Source of the DNA: Cyanobacteriota bacterium
Lineage (GTDB): Bacteria; Cyanobacteriota; Cyanobacteriia; PCC-6307; Cyanobiaceae
NCBI GenBank assembly: GCA_026389335.1
Contig: JAPLIB010000012.1
Span: 1-64,000, forward strand
Direction of reading: 5' to 3'
DNA: 64,000 nt
The notes under the pieces are model-generated. The model did no database searches, was not told the DNA's origin, and saw only the letters and a list, made by a program, of their open reading frames with translations. The translations under genes were made by a program, and so were the position numbers. This document shows, one piece after another, positions 18,538 through 27,191 of the stretch. Every line of letters starts with the position of its first letter. The stretch's first letter is position 1.

Positions 18538-19274
18538 GAGAGGCAGTGTTGGACAATCACGCGACCACGGTTCGCCAGCCTTGCCAACGGCGTCCGCCAG
18601 GAGTTGTCATAATGATGGATACCGTAGGCTCCCAGAGCTTTAGCAATCCTGCGTCGATGCTCGGTAATTCGCTGTGTGGGCATTGAGGGATAAAGGATCT
18701 CGTACGGCAACACGATCACATCACCGTCATCCCTGAGACAGCCCTCAACATGGTCATCCAAGATAGCAATCGCCATCCGAATGACGTAACGGGTATGGCG
18801 CTCGAAGGCTCTGCGAGGGCGATAAGCTTCTACCATACCGTGCATGATTTCGAGCCACAACGGGTGACCCGGAGGCGACGCCATCAGGGCATTGATGACG
18901 TAATCGCGTCCCCTGATCGGCCAGCCGATACCTCCCCGCTCACGGCCGACGATCACTCGCGATATATCGAACAGATCATCCAACGGACGGATGACTTCAT
19001 AATCAAGGTCCGCGTAGACCCCCCCATGGCGGTGCAGATAGGCCAACCGCACCAGATCCACCTTCAGAATTGCGGGAGTCAATCGTCGATAGTGGTCGAC
19101 AAATTCAGGATAATGCTCAGCGATCAGTGACTCATTCGCTTCATCATCCCAGAATCGGTACTCCCATTCAGGGTGATATTGCAGCCAGGACTCCTGATAT
19201 CGGCGCAGACGCTGCGGAATGGCACTCGACTTCCAGGTCTGATGGATGATCTTGGGGATCACAGGAGATGGCAC
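18534..19274 (-). CDS. GT32-family glycosyltransferase (Gly_transf_sug DXD)
   Basis: A 246-residue protein. IPKIIHQTWK at 6-15 and the HRHGGVYADLDYE segment with D89/D91 as DXD are diagnostic of GT32, the family of Och1, capsular polysaccharide and mannosyl-inositol-phosphoceramide synthases. WEYRFWDDEANESLI at 37-51 matches the family's N-terminal half. It likely adds one sugar as a branch or cap. Start ATG 19274 lies six codons before the first motif. It shares a 129-bp divergent interval with the GT4 at 19404. Confidence 0.87.
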   Translation of the reverse strand: MPSPVIPKIIHQTWKSSAIPQRLRRYQESWLQYHPEWEYRFWDDEANESLIAEHYPEFVDHYRRLTPAILKVDLVRLAYLHRHGGVYADLDYEVIRPLDDLFDISRVIVGRERGGIGWPIRGRDYVINALMASPPGHPLWLEIMHGMVEAYRPRRAFERHTRYVIRMAIAILDDHVEGCLRDDGDVIVLPYEILYPSMPTQRITEHRRRIAKALGAYGIHHYDNSWRTPLARLANRGRVIVQHCLS

Positions 19275-19403
19275 TCTTTACCGAGGTACATCCGAATCAA
19301 CACGTTTGGAACAATGGATACCTGGGGTTGCTCTCCGTAGACGGATGAGCAACGATATTGGCTTACATTACCATGGTGTCCCGAGGCTTGGACACGCCAC
19401 GCC

Positions 19404-20705
19404 ATGAGCCATGCCGATTCCTGCACGACGACGCCCCCCCCTCTCGCCGGCATGAATGTGATCGGACACATCACCGGGGCCATGGGGCTTGGTGTGTCCG
19501 TCAGAAACACGATCACCATGCTTGCGGCCAACCACCAGGCCCTCACGGCAATCGACATCAATGTGCACGGCAAACAGTCGGGTACCGATGACACATACGC
19601 GCACCTCCTGACAACTCCGCCGACGGCGCCCCAACCGATCAACCTCTTCCATCTCAACGTGAAGGAGCTGCTCAAGCTCCTTCACGCGCGGCCATCGTGG
19701 CTCGACGTGATGCGGCGTGTCAACGCGATCGTGCCGTTCTGGGAATTGCCACGACTGCCGGTCATTCCCGATTGGGCCGGGGTACTCGGGGCCATGGATG
19801 TCGTCCTCGCGCCCAGCCGATTTATTCTCGCTTCAATTGAGCGATCTGCCCCGGCAGTCCGTGCCGTGCACTATCCCCAAGCTGTCTTTCTGCCGCCAGA
19901 CATCACCACAAATCGCGATGCTTTCGGGCTGCCACAGGACGCCGTGCTGTTCTACATGAGCCTCGACGTGACAAGTGACCTCACACGCAAGAACCCCGCA
20001 GCCGTGATGGCTGCATTTCGGGCGGCATTCGCCCCCGAAGAACGGGTGTTTCTCGTCGTCAAGCTCGGCCAGACTCGCAGCGACTACGCCTGGGCTGACG
20101 CCTCTGGGCTGCAGGCTGAACTTGCGAGCATGCCCAATACGGTGGTCATTGACCGGCACCTGAGCTACACGGAGACCCTCTCCCTGAATGCTGCCTGCGA
20201 CGTCTATGTGTCACTCCATCGTGCGGAGGGACTGGGGCTCAACCTGCTGGAGGCCATGTCACTGGGCAGGCCGGTGATCGCCACGGCGTGGTCCGGCAAC
20301 ATGGACTTCATGACCCCCGCAGACGCTTGCCTCGTTGGCCATGATCTCGTGCCGGTGCGGGCAAGCCATTACGACTACCGACCGGAGGCCATCGGCGCGG
20401 GCCAGGTCTGGGCCGAGCCGAGCATCACGGAGGCCGCCACCTGGATGCGCCGACTTGCCGATGACGAGTCGCTCAGGCGCCGAATCGGTGCCGCGGCAAG
20501 CGTCGCGATGGACGCTCGGCGGGCTCAGGTGCTTGAAGGGCACATACTGGCCGACCTCGCCAAGGCAACGGCGGCCCTGGCGTCAACGCCCAACCCTGCC
20601 GCTCGCCGGAAGCGATTGCGCAGGCTCCGTCAACCATTCACGAAATGGGCGTGGCAGTCAGCCACCCGCACGGCGCGCCGCCTCAGCACGAGAATGTCGC
20701 GCTGA
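19404..20705 (+). CDS. GT4-family glycosyltransferase
   Basis: A 433-residue GT4 protein. GMNVIGHITGAMGLGVSVRN is a typical opening for enzymes acting on repeat units, INLFHLNVKELLKLL follows, ALNSIFPLE-type segments are absent, and HRAEGLGLNLLEAMSLGRPVI carries the EX7E pair. DLTRKNPAAVMAAFRAAF matches the donor-side helix of this group. The last 30 residues are Arg-rich. It is the rightmost gene of the island and ends about 300 bp before the leftward ABC exporter. Confidence 0.84.
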   Translation: MSHADSCTTTPPPLAGMNVIGHITGAMGLGVSVRNTITMLAANHQALTAIDINVHGKQSGTDDTYAHLLTTPPTAPQPINLFHLNVKELLKLLHARPSWLDVMRRVNAIVPFWELPRLPVIPDWAGVLGAMDVVLAPSRFILASIERSAPAVRAVHYPQAVFLPPDITTNRDAFGLPQDAVLFYMSLDVTSDLTRKNPAAVMAAFRAAFAPEERVFLVVKLGQTRSDYAWADASGLQAELASMPNTVVIDRHLSYTETLSLNAACDVYVSLHRAEGLGLNLLEAMSLGRPVIATAWSGNMDFMTPADACLVGHDLVPVRASHYDYRPEAIGAGQVWAEPSITEAATWMRRLADDESLRRRIGAAASVAMDARRAQVLEGHILADLAKATAALASTPNPAARRKRLRRLRQPFTKWAWQSATRTARRLSTRMSR

Positions 20706-21000
20706 CCGCAGCCCGATCCGCTTCACCCTGTGTCGCCGGGCCGCAAGAGTTCCCTCACGATCGTGTCCAGGGCATCCGTCACCTTCCTCCCCCTCTGCCG
20801 ACTCCACGGGGGCGTGTCGCAAGGTTGCCGCCGCTGCGCCGCTTAAGTGATAGTCATTAATCTCAAGTCTTCCACCCTCAGATAACCTCGCAGACCTGAA
20901 TGGGTGTTCCCAACAATTCAAGCTGTTCCCAACCATCGCGACCAAAACGCCCTCACCCTGTCTTCACCCAGCCAGCTCCGAGCCTCTTCCGCGGGGCGCC
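20706..21000. other. Convergent intergenic boundary of the glycan island
   Basis: About 295 bp between a rightward GT4 and the leftward ABC exporter. No gene, strong hairpin or direct repeat is visible. An AT-richer patch around 20845-20880 interrupts otherwise GC-rich sequence. Protein style changes across it, from mixed codon use in the island to strongly CTG/GCC-biased use in the exporter. Confidence 0.5.
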
Positions 21001-22884
21001 CTACCTGCACGGCAAAGGCTTCCGCTGCCCATCCCATAGCGCCGCGTAGCACCCCCCCAGCTCCAGCAGCTCCCCATGGCGGCCCCGCTCCACAATGCGA
21101 CCCTGCTGCAGCACCAAGATCTGATCGGCGTGCACCACCGAGCTGAGCCGATGGGCCACCGTGAGCACGGTGCGCCCCTTGGCAAAGCGATCCACGGCCT
21201 GCAGAATGCGTGCCTCGCTGGGGCTGTCGAGAGCGCTGGTGGCCTCATCAAGGATCAACAGCTCCGGATTCTTTAGCAGGGCCCTGGCCAGGGAGAGCCG
21301 CTGGCGCTGGCCACCGCTCAACCGGAAGCCCCGCTCGCCGATCACCGTGTCATAACCTTCGGGCAAAGCCTCGATGAAGCCCGCCGCATCGGCAGCGACG
21401 GCAGCAACGCTGATGGCCGCTTCCCCCGCATCCGGCAGCGCAAAGGCGATGTTCTCGCGGATACTGCCACTGAGCAGCAGGACGTCCTGGCTCACCACAC
21501 CCAGCTTCTGCTGCCAGCTGTCCAGATTGATCCGCTGCAGATCCAGCCCATCCACCACAATCCGGCCGCGGCTGGGACTGATCAGCCCCACCAGCAAGTC
21601 CACCAGGCTGGATTTACCGGCACCTGATTCCCCCACCAACGCCACCGTGCTGCCCACGGGGATCTCTAGATCGATGCCGAGCAAGGCCTTCAGCTGCCTT
21701 TCCGGGTAGGTGAGCTCCACCCCTTCCAGGCGAATGCCCTGCTCAAGGCCTGTGAAGGGCACGCCTCCCTGGCGGCGGAACTGCTTGTCGGCAGGATCAA
21801 GCAACTCTTCCACCTGCTGCATCGAGCCGCTGATTTCGGTGAGGCGATTCAAAGAGCCGCTGATCCGGGCCAGGCGCAGGTTGAGACGCTGCAGCACCAG
21901 GACGAAGGTCACCAGGTTAGGCACCAACAGGGCACCATTGCCACCAAAGAGGTGCCAGCTCAGCAGGCCGATCCCGGCCGCCGCGAGGACCGGCAGCAGG
22001 TCGCTGATCGGTTCCGGCATCATCACCAGGCGGGTCATCTGTCGCATGCGCACCTCCTGCAGCACGGCTCGCTGCTCCAGTCGCTCAAGGGCCGCAGTGA
22101 TTCCTGCCGTGCTGTGCAGCAGCCGCAGGATCTGAATGTCTTCGGTGATGCCCGAGACCAGCCGCCGGCGCACCTCGGCCAGCTGTCGTGAAATTATGCG
22201 GATGCTGGGTCGCAGTTGGCGCTGCACCAGGGCCAGGGCCAGGGCCATGGCGATCACAACCAGCGACAACCAGGGGGAGAGCAGCAGCAGCATCACCACC
22301 AGGTAGACACCCACCAGCAGCAGGTTGGTGAACACTTGTGCCCCTTCCTGCAACTGGGTCTGCACGGTCATTGGGGCCAACGTGGCCCGGTTGGCCAGAT
22401 CTCCCACGCTGTAGCGGCTGGCACAGCCATAGCTGAGACTGAGCAGATGGCGATGAATCGCAGGAGACACCCGTCGCTGACAGCGGGCGGCAAACCAGCC
22501 GGCCGAAACGCCGTTGCCATAGCGAGCCAGGCTCATCAACGTCTGCAGTCCCACCGCGCTAGCCAGCAACAGCCCGAACTGCGACCCTGCCGGCCGGGCG
22601 CTCAGCACCTGGCCCAGGGGCGCCAGAAGCCCCGGCAAGGTGAGTACCACAGCGGCGCCTCCACCACTCAGCAGGCGGGCCGCCTGATAGATCACCGCGA
22701 AGGTGAGCCCTTCGCTCAAAGCAAGCACCAGGCTGAAGAGCAGATTCGCCGCCAACAGCGGCCAGGCCTGCTGAGCCGTTTGGCGGATCAGTCTGGCCAG
22801 AGCCGTACGGGGCAGACCTGCTCCGAAACGCATAATCAGGCGATGGATCAGGCGACTTAAGACGAAGCGAAAACGACGGTGCAT
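21001..22884 (-). CDS. MsbA/PglK-type ABC exporter (fused membrane and ATPase domains)
   Basis: A 627-residue half-transporter. A six-helix type IV membrane domain spans about residues 40-330, including an N-terminal hydrophobic LLAANLLFSLVLALSEGL. The nucleotide-binding domain has Walker A GESGAGKSS at about 418-426, the signature LSGGQRQRLSLARALL, Walker B LLILDEATSALD and the H-loop VAHRLSS. Homodimers of this class move lipids, lipid-linked oligosaccharides (PglK) or peptides. The position 6 bp after a UDP-galactopyranose-mutase-like gene and next to a glycan island supports flipping of a lipid-linked glycan; that is inference. Confidence 0.88.
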   Translation of the reverse strand: MHRRFRFVLSRLIHRLIMRFGAGLPRTALARLIRQTAQQAWPLLAANLLFSLVLALSEGLTFAVIYQAARLLSGGGAAVVLTLPGLLAPLGQVLSARPAGSQFGLLLASAVGLQTLMSLARYGNGVSAGWFAARCQRRVSPAIHRHLLSLSYGCASRYSVGDLANRATLAPMTVQTQLQEGAQVFTNLLLVGVYLVVMLLLLSPWLSLVVIAMALALALVQRQLRPSIRIISRQLAEVRRRLVSGITEDIQILRLLHSTAGITAALERLEQRAVLQEVRMRQMTRLVMMPEPISDLLPVLAAAGIGLLSWHLFGGNGALLVPNLVTFVLVLQRLNLRLARISGSLNRLTEISGSMQQVEELLDPADKQFRRQGGVPFTGLEQGIRLEGVELTYPERQLKALLGIDLEIPVGSTVALVGESGAGKSSLVDLLVGLISPSRGRIVVDGLDLQRINLDSWQQKLGVVSQDVLLLSGSIRENIAFALPDAGEAAISVAAVAADAAGFIEALPEGYDTVIGERGFRLSGGQRQRLSLARALLKNPELLILDEATSALDSPSEARILQAVDRFAKGRTVLTVAHRLSSVVHADQILVLQQGRIVERGRHGELLELGGCYAALWDGQRKPLPCR

Positions 22885-22890
22885 GCGGGC

Positions 22891-24447
22891 TCAGAACCCA
22901 CGACTCTTGACGAGTTGCTGATCTGCGACCTCTGCGGAGCCAGTAACGGCCCGTTCCTCGATGTAGTCCGCATCTTGGTTCACCCGCCAGACGTCATAGA
23001 GCTCTTGCCCGGCCAGGATATTGCGGGCCGTGAGCATGGCTGTCATCATTGAATGGTCTTGATTATTATATTGATGCATGCCATTGCGGCCCACCACATG
23101 CAGCCCCGGGCAATGCTCGCTGAGGGCTGTGCGAATGATCATTCGTCGTTCTGTGTAGTCATCGTCGTATACCGGATAGGCCTTGGGCTGGCGCACCACA
23201 GCGCCATCGATCACCTCGCCCTCCTGGGCCAACCCCAGGCTGAGGAGTTCCCGGGTGGCCAGGCGGATCAACTCAGCATCGCTACTCGTCCAGAGCTGGT
23301 CGGTCTGGCTGCAGAAGTATTCCATTCCGTAGCAGACCATGCTGGGGTCAGGCACCATTTCGGGTGACCAGTTGCTGAAGTTCTGGATACGTCCTACCCG
23401 CAGCTGGGGGTCATGAATATACAGCCAGTTATCAGGGAAGCTATTGCTGGATTTGAGAATCAGCGCCACCGTGAGGAAATCCCGGTAGCGCAGGTCGCTG
23501 GCGGCCTCCAGTGCTGCGGTTGGAAGACTGGGCTCCAGGTTGCGCACCAGCCAACCCAAAGGCGCGGAACTGATCAGCCGATCCACTTCCTGGAAGCGCT
23601 CGGAGCCATCGGCCAGGGCCAGCTTCACCCTCCAGCGCCCTGAACTGGTAAGGGACAGCCCCTGCACGCGCGTTCCCATGTGGAGGTGACCTCCCTGCTC
23701 CCGGATCTTCGCCGCGGCCGCCTCCCAGAGCATGCCGGGCCCATGGCGCGGGTAGCGGAAGGACGTGATCAGGGACTTGATCACATCGCTGCGCCCCACT
23801 TCGCCAGCCCTGGGGGTCTGGCGTCGAGGCCGCAGAGCCGCCCGGGCCGCCTTGAGAAGCGAGAGCCCCTTGATCCGCTGGGCAGCCCAGTCGGCGGAGA
23901 TTTCACGGCACGGCATACCCCACACCTTCTCGGTATAGCTCTTGAAGAACATCCGATAAAGGCGTCCGCCGAACTTGCGCGTCACCCAGTCTTCAAGGTT
24001 ATCGGGATTGGAGCTGGTGCTCAGCTTGGCCTTGAAGTAGGAGGCCACGGTGAGCAGCGATTGACGCTTACCCAGATTTCCGACCACTTCAGCAAGATCA
24101 AGTGGATAGGAATAAAATTTGCCATCATAATAAATGCGGGAAAGCCGCTCGCACTCCAGCATGTCGTGAGGCAGGATCTGGCTCCAGAGATCCTCCACCT
24201 CCCTGGATTTGGAGAAGAAACGGTGGCCGCCGATGTCAAAGCGAAAGCCCCCATACACCTCGGTGCGCGAGATCCCCCCCACATAGTGCGGATCGGCCTC
24301 CCAGACATTCACATCCAAATCAGCCCCACTGAGCAGGTAGGCCGCTGTAAGACCAGCAGGACCAGCGCCGATCACACCGATTGCGAGTTGCTGTTGCCGC
24401 CCCTCTGTGAGCACGGAGAACAGATCAATTTTGCGTAAGTATCGCAT
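22891..24447 (-). CDS. FAD/NAD(P)-dependent oxidoreductase, UDP-galactopyranose-mutase-like
   Basis: About 518 residues. [17 protein letters not shown] is the FAD Rossmann loop, followed by [42 protein letters not shown] and a C-terminal [18 protein letters not shown] flavin-contact segment. These are features of the large UGM-like/amine-oxidase-like proteins commonly found in polysaccharide loci. A role in nucleotide-sugar isomerisation or desaturation is plausible, but true UGM activity is not shown. ATG 24447 is chosen near the conserved region; a GTG at 24522 with GGGAG five bases upstream could add 25 residues. Co-transcribed with the ABC exporter. Confidence 0.82.
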   Translation of the reverse strand: MRYLRKIDLFSVLTEGRQQQLAIGVIGAGPAGLTAAYLLSGADLDVNVWEADPHYVGGISRTEVYGGFRFDIGGHRFFSKSREVEDLWSQILPHDMLECERLSRIYYDGKFYSYPLDLAEVVGNLGKRQSLLTVASYFKAKLSTSSNPDNLEDWVTRKFGGRLYRMFFKSYTEKVWGMPCREISADWAAQRIKGLSLLKAARAALRPRRQTPRAGEVGRSDVIKSLITSFRYPRHGPGMLWEAAAAKIREQGGHLHMGTRVQGLSLTSSGRWRVKLALADGSERFQEVDRLISSAPLGWLVRNLEPSLPTAALEAASDLRYRDFLTVALILKSSNSFPDNWLYIHDPQLRVGRIQNFSNWSPEMVPDPSMVCYGMEYFCSQTDQLWTSSDAELIRLATRELLSLGLAQEGEVIDGAVVRQPKAYPVYDDDYTERRMIIRTALSEHCPGLHVVGRNGMHQYNNQDHSMMTAMLTARNILAGQELYDVWRVNQDADYIEERAVTGSAEVADQQLVKSRGF

Positions 24448-25162
24448 GGCCGCGGATTGACGATGGCGCCGACCTTGGCCCCAGTTCGCCTGCCCAGCGG
24501 CCACCTCAAACCAGGGAATCACCTTCGCTCCCTACCCGCCGCCATGACAGCTGACGCCCTCGCCCTGCCCGCCGATAACGGCCACAGCACAATCTGCAGA
24601 TTCTTTTTTTGATCACAAAACAGAAAGATAACCGCCACTCTTAAATTCCAGTACAAATCATGGGCGAGATCCCGCGAAGAGCCGTTATTACTTCTGAAAA
24701 GTCTTCCGCCAGGCTCGGCCAGCTTTCGGCACGAGCTTGCCCCAAGCCGCCCAGGGCGAACCCGACGGAACCAGTACAGCTGAAAAGCTGTGGATCAGCT
24801 GCAGCGCAACCCACCTGGCGACCTGAGCAAGCAACCCGAAGCCTGGATGGGCCTTGCCCTGCCAGCACGACCAAGCCAACGACTCGGGCGTCAGTGGTCA
24901 GCAGATATTGACGCCTGCCCTCCATCAGCGACGCAAACGCAGGCCCATAGCCTCGCCAATCACCTGAATCCGCGCCGAACGCCGAGTCCGCTCAGGCAGC
25001 TCACATATGGTTCATTTCAATCAACGTCCAGGCGCGGGGCCAGCGCCTCTTGCGCGCCTGCCAGCGCGGGCCAGGCACCCAAACAGCCCCAACTCTTGAC
25101 AATGGAAAGTCTGGATCACCTGGGCCAGCCCGGTCCCTGACCTTGAATGACTCCGACTGGCT
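24448..25162. other. Divergent intergenic region without a convincing gene
   Basis: About 700 bp between the leftward flavoenzyme and the rightward MoxR gene. A T-rich run (TTCTTTTTTT) lies at 24600-24610. Short open frames on both strands have no family character. Promoters for both flanking operons are expected here, but no clear -35/-10 pair stands out. Confidence 0.45.
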
Positions 25163-26161
25163 TTGCCCTCTCCACGTCCTGGCGGCCCCTCTACACCGAT
25201 CGCCCCCTGCCCGACCCACCAGACCGTGTCCCGGCCCACCGCCAATACCGCCGCCACCGCCAGCCTCGATCGGGTGATCGCCGCGATCAGCCAGGTGCTG
25301 CTGGGCAAGGACAACCAGGTGCGGCTCGCCGTGGCCTGCCTCCTGGCCCGCGGCCATCTGCTGATCGAAGATCTGCCCGGCGTCGGCAAGACCACCCTGG
25401 CCGAAGCCCTGGCCCGCAGCTTCGGACTGGCCTTCAAGCGCGTCAGCTTCACCAGCGACCTGCTGCCCGCCGACCTCACCGGCATCAATGTCTTCGATCC
25501 AAGCAGTGGTCGCTTCGAATTCCAGAGCGGCCCTTTGTTCAGCCAGGTGCTGCTGGCCGATGAAATCAACCGAGCCTCCCCTCGCACCCAGAGCGCCCTG
25601 CTGGAGGCGATGGCCGCCGGAAGGGTGAGCGTGGACGGCGTCAGCCATCCTCTGCCGTCGCCCTTTCTGGTGATCGCCACCCAGAACGGCCTCGACCAGG
25701 GGGGCACCTCACCCCTGCCGGAATCCCAGCTCGATCGTTTTCTGATGCGCCTGCAACTGGGCTTCCCCCAGCGCCAGGCGGAGGCCGCCCTGCTGCGGGG
25801 CGAGGGCCTGCGGCCGGAGGCACTCGATACCCAGCTGCAAGCCACCGACCTGCTGCGTCTGCAGGATCAGGCTGCCGGTCTCCACACCAGCGACAGCCTG
25901 ATCGCCTACGTGCTCGACCTGCTGGCCCTCAGCCGCGAAGCCAGCCAGCCGGGGCTGCCGCTCTCGCCCCGGGCCGGCCTCGGCCTGCTGGCCGCCGCCC
26001 GCGGCTGGGCCCTGCTGGCAGGCCGGGATCATGTGGTGCCCGACGACGTGCTGGCGGTGCTGGCGGCGGTGTGCGAACACCGGCTCGACGGCGGCCAGTG
26101 CGGCGCCTCTCCAGGGGAGCGCAGCCGCTTGCTGCAGGCGGGGGTGGATGGAATTCGGTAA
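25163..26161 (+). CDS. MoxR-family AAA+ ATPase
   Basis: About 332 residues. Walker A is DLPGVGKTT near 70-78, Walker B with sensor is LLADEINRASPRTQSALLEAM from about 130, followed by FLVIATQNGLDQGGTSPLPESQLDRF, a MoxR hallmark. MoxR ATPases act as chaperones for the assembly or activation of partner complexes, usually with DUF58/VWA proteins. Here DUF58 and a transglutaminase-like membrane protein follow directly, the classic MoxR-DUF58-TgpA set. The TTG start at 25163 is doubtful; GTG 25226 lies closer to the conserved domain. Confidence 0.88.
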   Translation: MPSPRPGGPSTPIAPCPTHQTVSRPTANTAATASLDRVIAAISQVLLGKDNQVRLAVACLLARGHLLIEDLPGVGKTTLAEALARSFGLAFKRVSFTSDLLPADLTGINVFDPSSGRFEFQSGPLFSQVLLADEINRASPRTQSALLEAMAAGRVSVDGVSHPLPSPFLVIATQNGLDQGGTSPLPESQLDRFLMRLQLGFPQRQAEAALLRGEGLRPEALDTQLQATDLLRLQDQAAGLHTSDSLIAYVLDLLALSREASQPGLPLSPRAGLGLLAAARGWALLAGRDHVVPDDVLAVLAAVCEHRLDGGQCGASPGERSRLLQAGVDGIR

Positions 26162-27077
26162 ACCCCAGGTGGGCGAGCGCTTGCGGCTGGGGCTGCGCAA
26201 CCTCTACATCGTGCCGACCCGCTTCGGCTGGTTCTGGCTGGCAGGGCTGGTGCTGCTGCAGGTGGTGGCCATCCAACTGCAGAGCAATGGCCCCTTGTTG
26301 CTCAGCTTCCTGATGCTGGGGCTGGTCCTGCTGGCCCTGCATCTCACCCACTTCAACCTCCAGGGCCTGGAGCTGGCTGCCGCCGATCCCCAGCCGGGCC
26401 ATGCCCACACCGGCCTGGCCTATCCGCTGCGCCTCCACTGCCCGGGCCGCTGCGAGGGGTTGCGCTGGCGCTTCGGCCAGGAACCGCTGGGGCCGGTGCT
26501 GACCCTGGCCGCCGGCGAACATCAGCTGAACGTGCCCTGGACCCCGAGGCGAAGGGGGCTGCAACGGCCCGGCATCCTGCGCCTGCAGACCACCGCCCCC
26601 CTGGGCTTGTTCATCTGCTGGTCGCGCTGGGAGCCGACCGTGCCCCAACTGGTCTATCCGGCGCGGCGGCCGGGACCGGTGCTGACCCTGCCCCAGGCCA
26701 GCGCGGACGAGCCGAGCTCAACGGCCCCGGTGGATCGCCAGGAAGGCAGCGAGGAATGGCGCGATCTGTCACCCCATCGCCCCGAGGATGGATCCTCCCG
26801 GGTGGCCTGGAAGCTGGTGGCCCAGGGACGGGGCCGTTACGCCAAGCGCTTCAACGACCCGAGCCAGGCCACCCCATGGCTGGCTCCCGATCCAACGGTG
26901 CCGTTCGAGCGAGCCCTGGAGCACCTCAGTGAACAGATCTGCCGGCTGCACGGCCGTGGCGACAGCTACGGCCTGGTACTGGGCAGCGAACGAATCCCAG
27001 CGGGCCGCGGCCTGGCCCAGCGGCAGCGCTGCCTGGCGGCCCTGGCCCGCTGCCGCACCGATCCAGGCGGCCGCTGA
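26148..27077 (+). CDS. DUF58 membrane protein
   Basis: A 309-residue protein starting MEFGKPQVGERL, with two membrane helices at about 28-45 and 50-68, then a cytoplasmic region containing the DUF58 signature SEEWRDLSPHRPEDGSSRVAWKLVAQ (R-x-Y/L-P-x-D-x-x-R-x-I-x-W pattern). The C-terminal VWA-like part is short and lacks an evident MIDAS motif. ATG 26148 overlaps the moxR end by 14 bp, suggesting coupling. It works with MoxR, perhaps as a membrane receptor; the exact role is unknown in the family. Confidence 0.82.
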   Translation: MEFGKPQVGERLRLGLRNLYIVPTRFGWFWLAGLVLLQVVAIQLQSNGPLLLSFLMLGLVLLALHLTHFNLQGLELAAADPQPGHAHTGLAYPLRLHCPGRCEGLRWRFGQEPLGPVLTLAAGEHQLNVPWTPRRRGLQRPGILRLQTTAPLGLFICWSRWEPTVPQLVYPARRPGPVLTLPQASADEPSSTAPVDRQEGSEEWRDLSPHRPEDGSSRVAWKLVAQGRGRYAKRFNDPSQATPWLAPDPTVPFERALEHLSEQICRLHGRGDSYGLVLGSERIPAGRGLAQRQRCLAALARCRTDPGGR

Positions 27078-27191
27078 GCCACCGCCTCCGACCCCGATTC
27101 CCCTGCGACGCTGGCTTCCCATCCGTCTGCTCACGGTTCCAGCGCACTGTTTCAGCGCACTGCTTCAGCCCGTCGCCCTCGCCTGATCGCT

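Noticed and set aside
1-20705. Transposase or integrase genes explaining the island
   Set aside because: No protein with transposase, integrase or resolvase motifs was found; only glycan-related genes and remnants are present.
22891-24447. Calling the flavoenzyme a true UDP-galactopyranose mutase
   Set aside because: FAD loop and overall layout fit a UGM-like group, but the diagnostic substrate residues could not be confirmed by eye, so only a UGM-like call is made.
24641-24925. 94-residue minus-strand ORF between the flavoenzyme and moxR
   Set aside because: Composition is unlike surrounding proteins, an overlapping plus-strand frame is equally open, and no motif or ribosome-binding site supports it.
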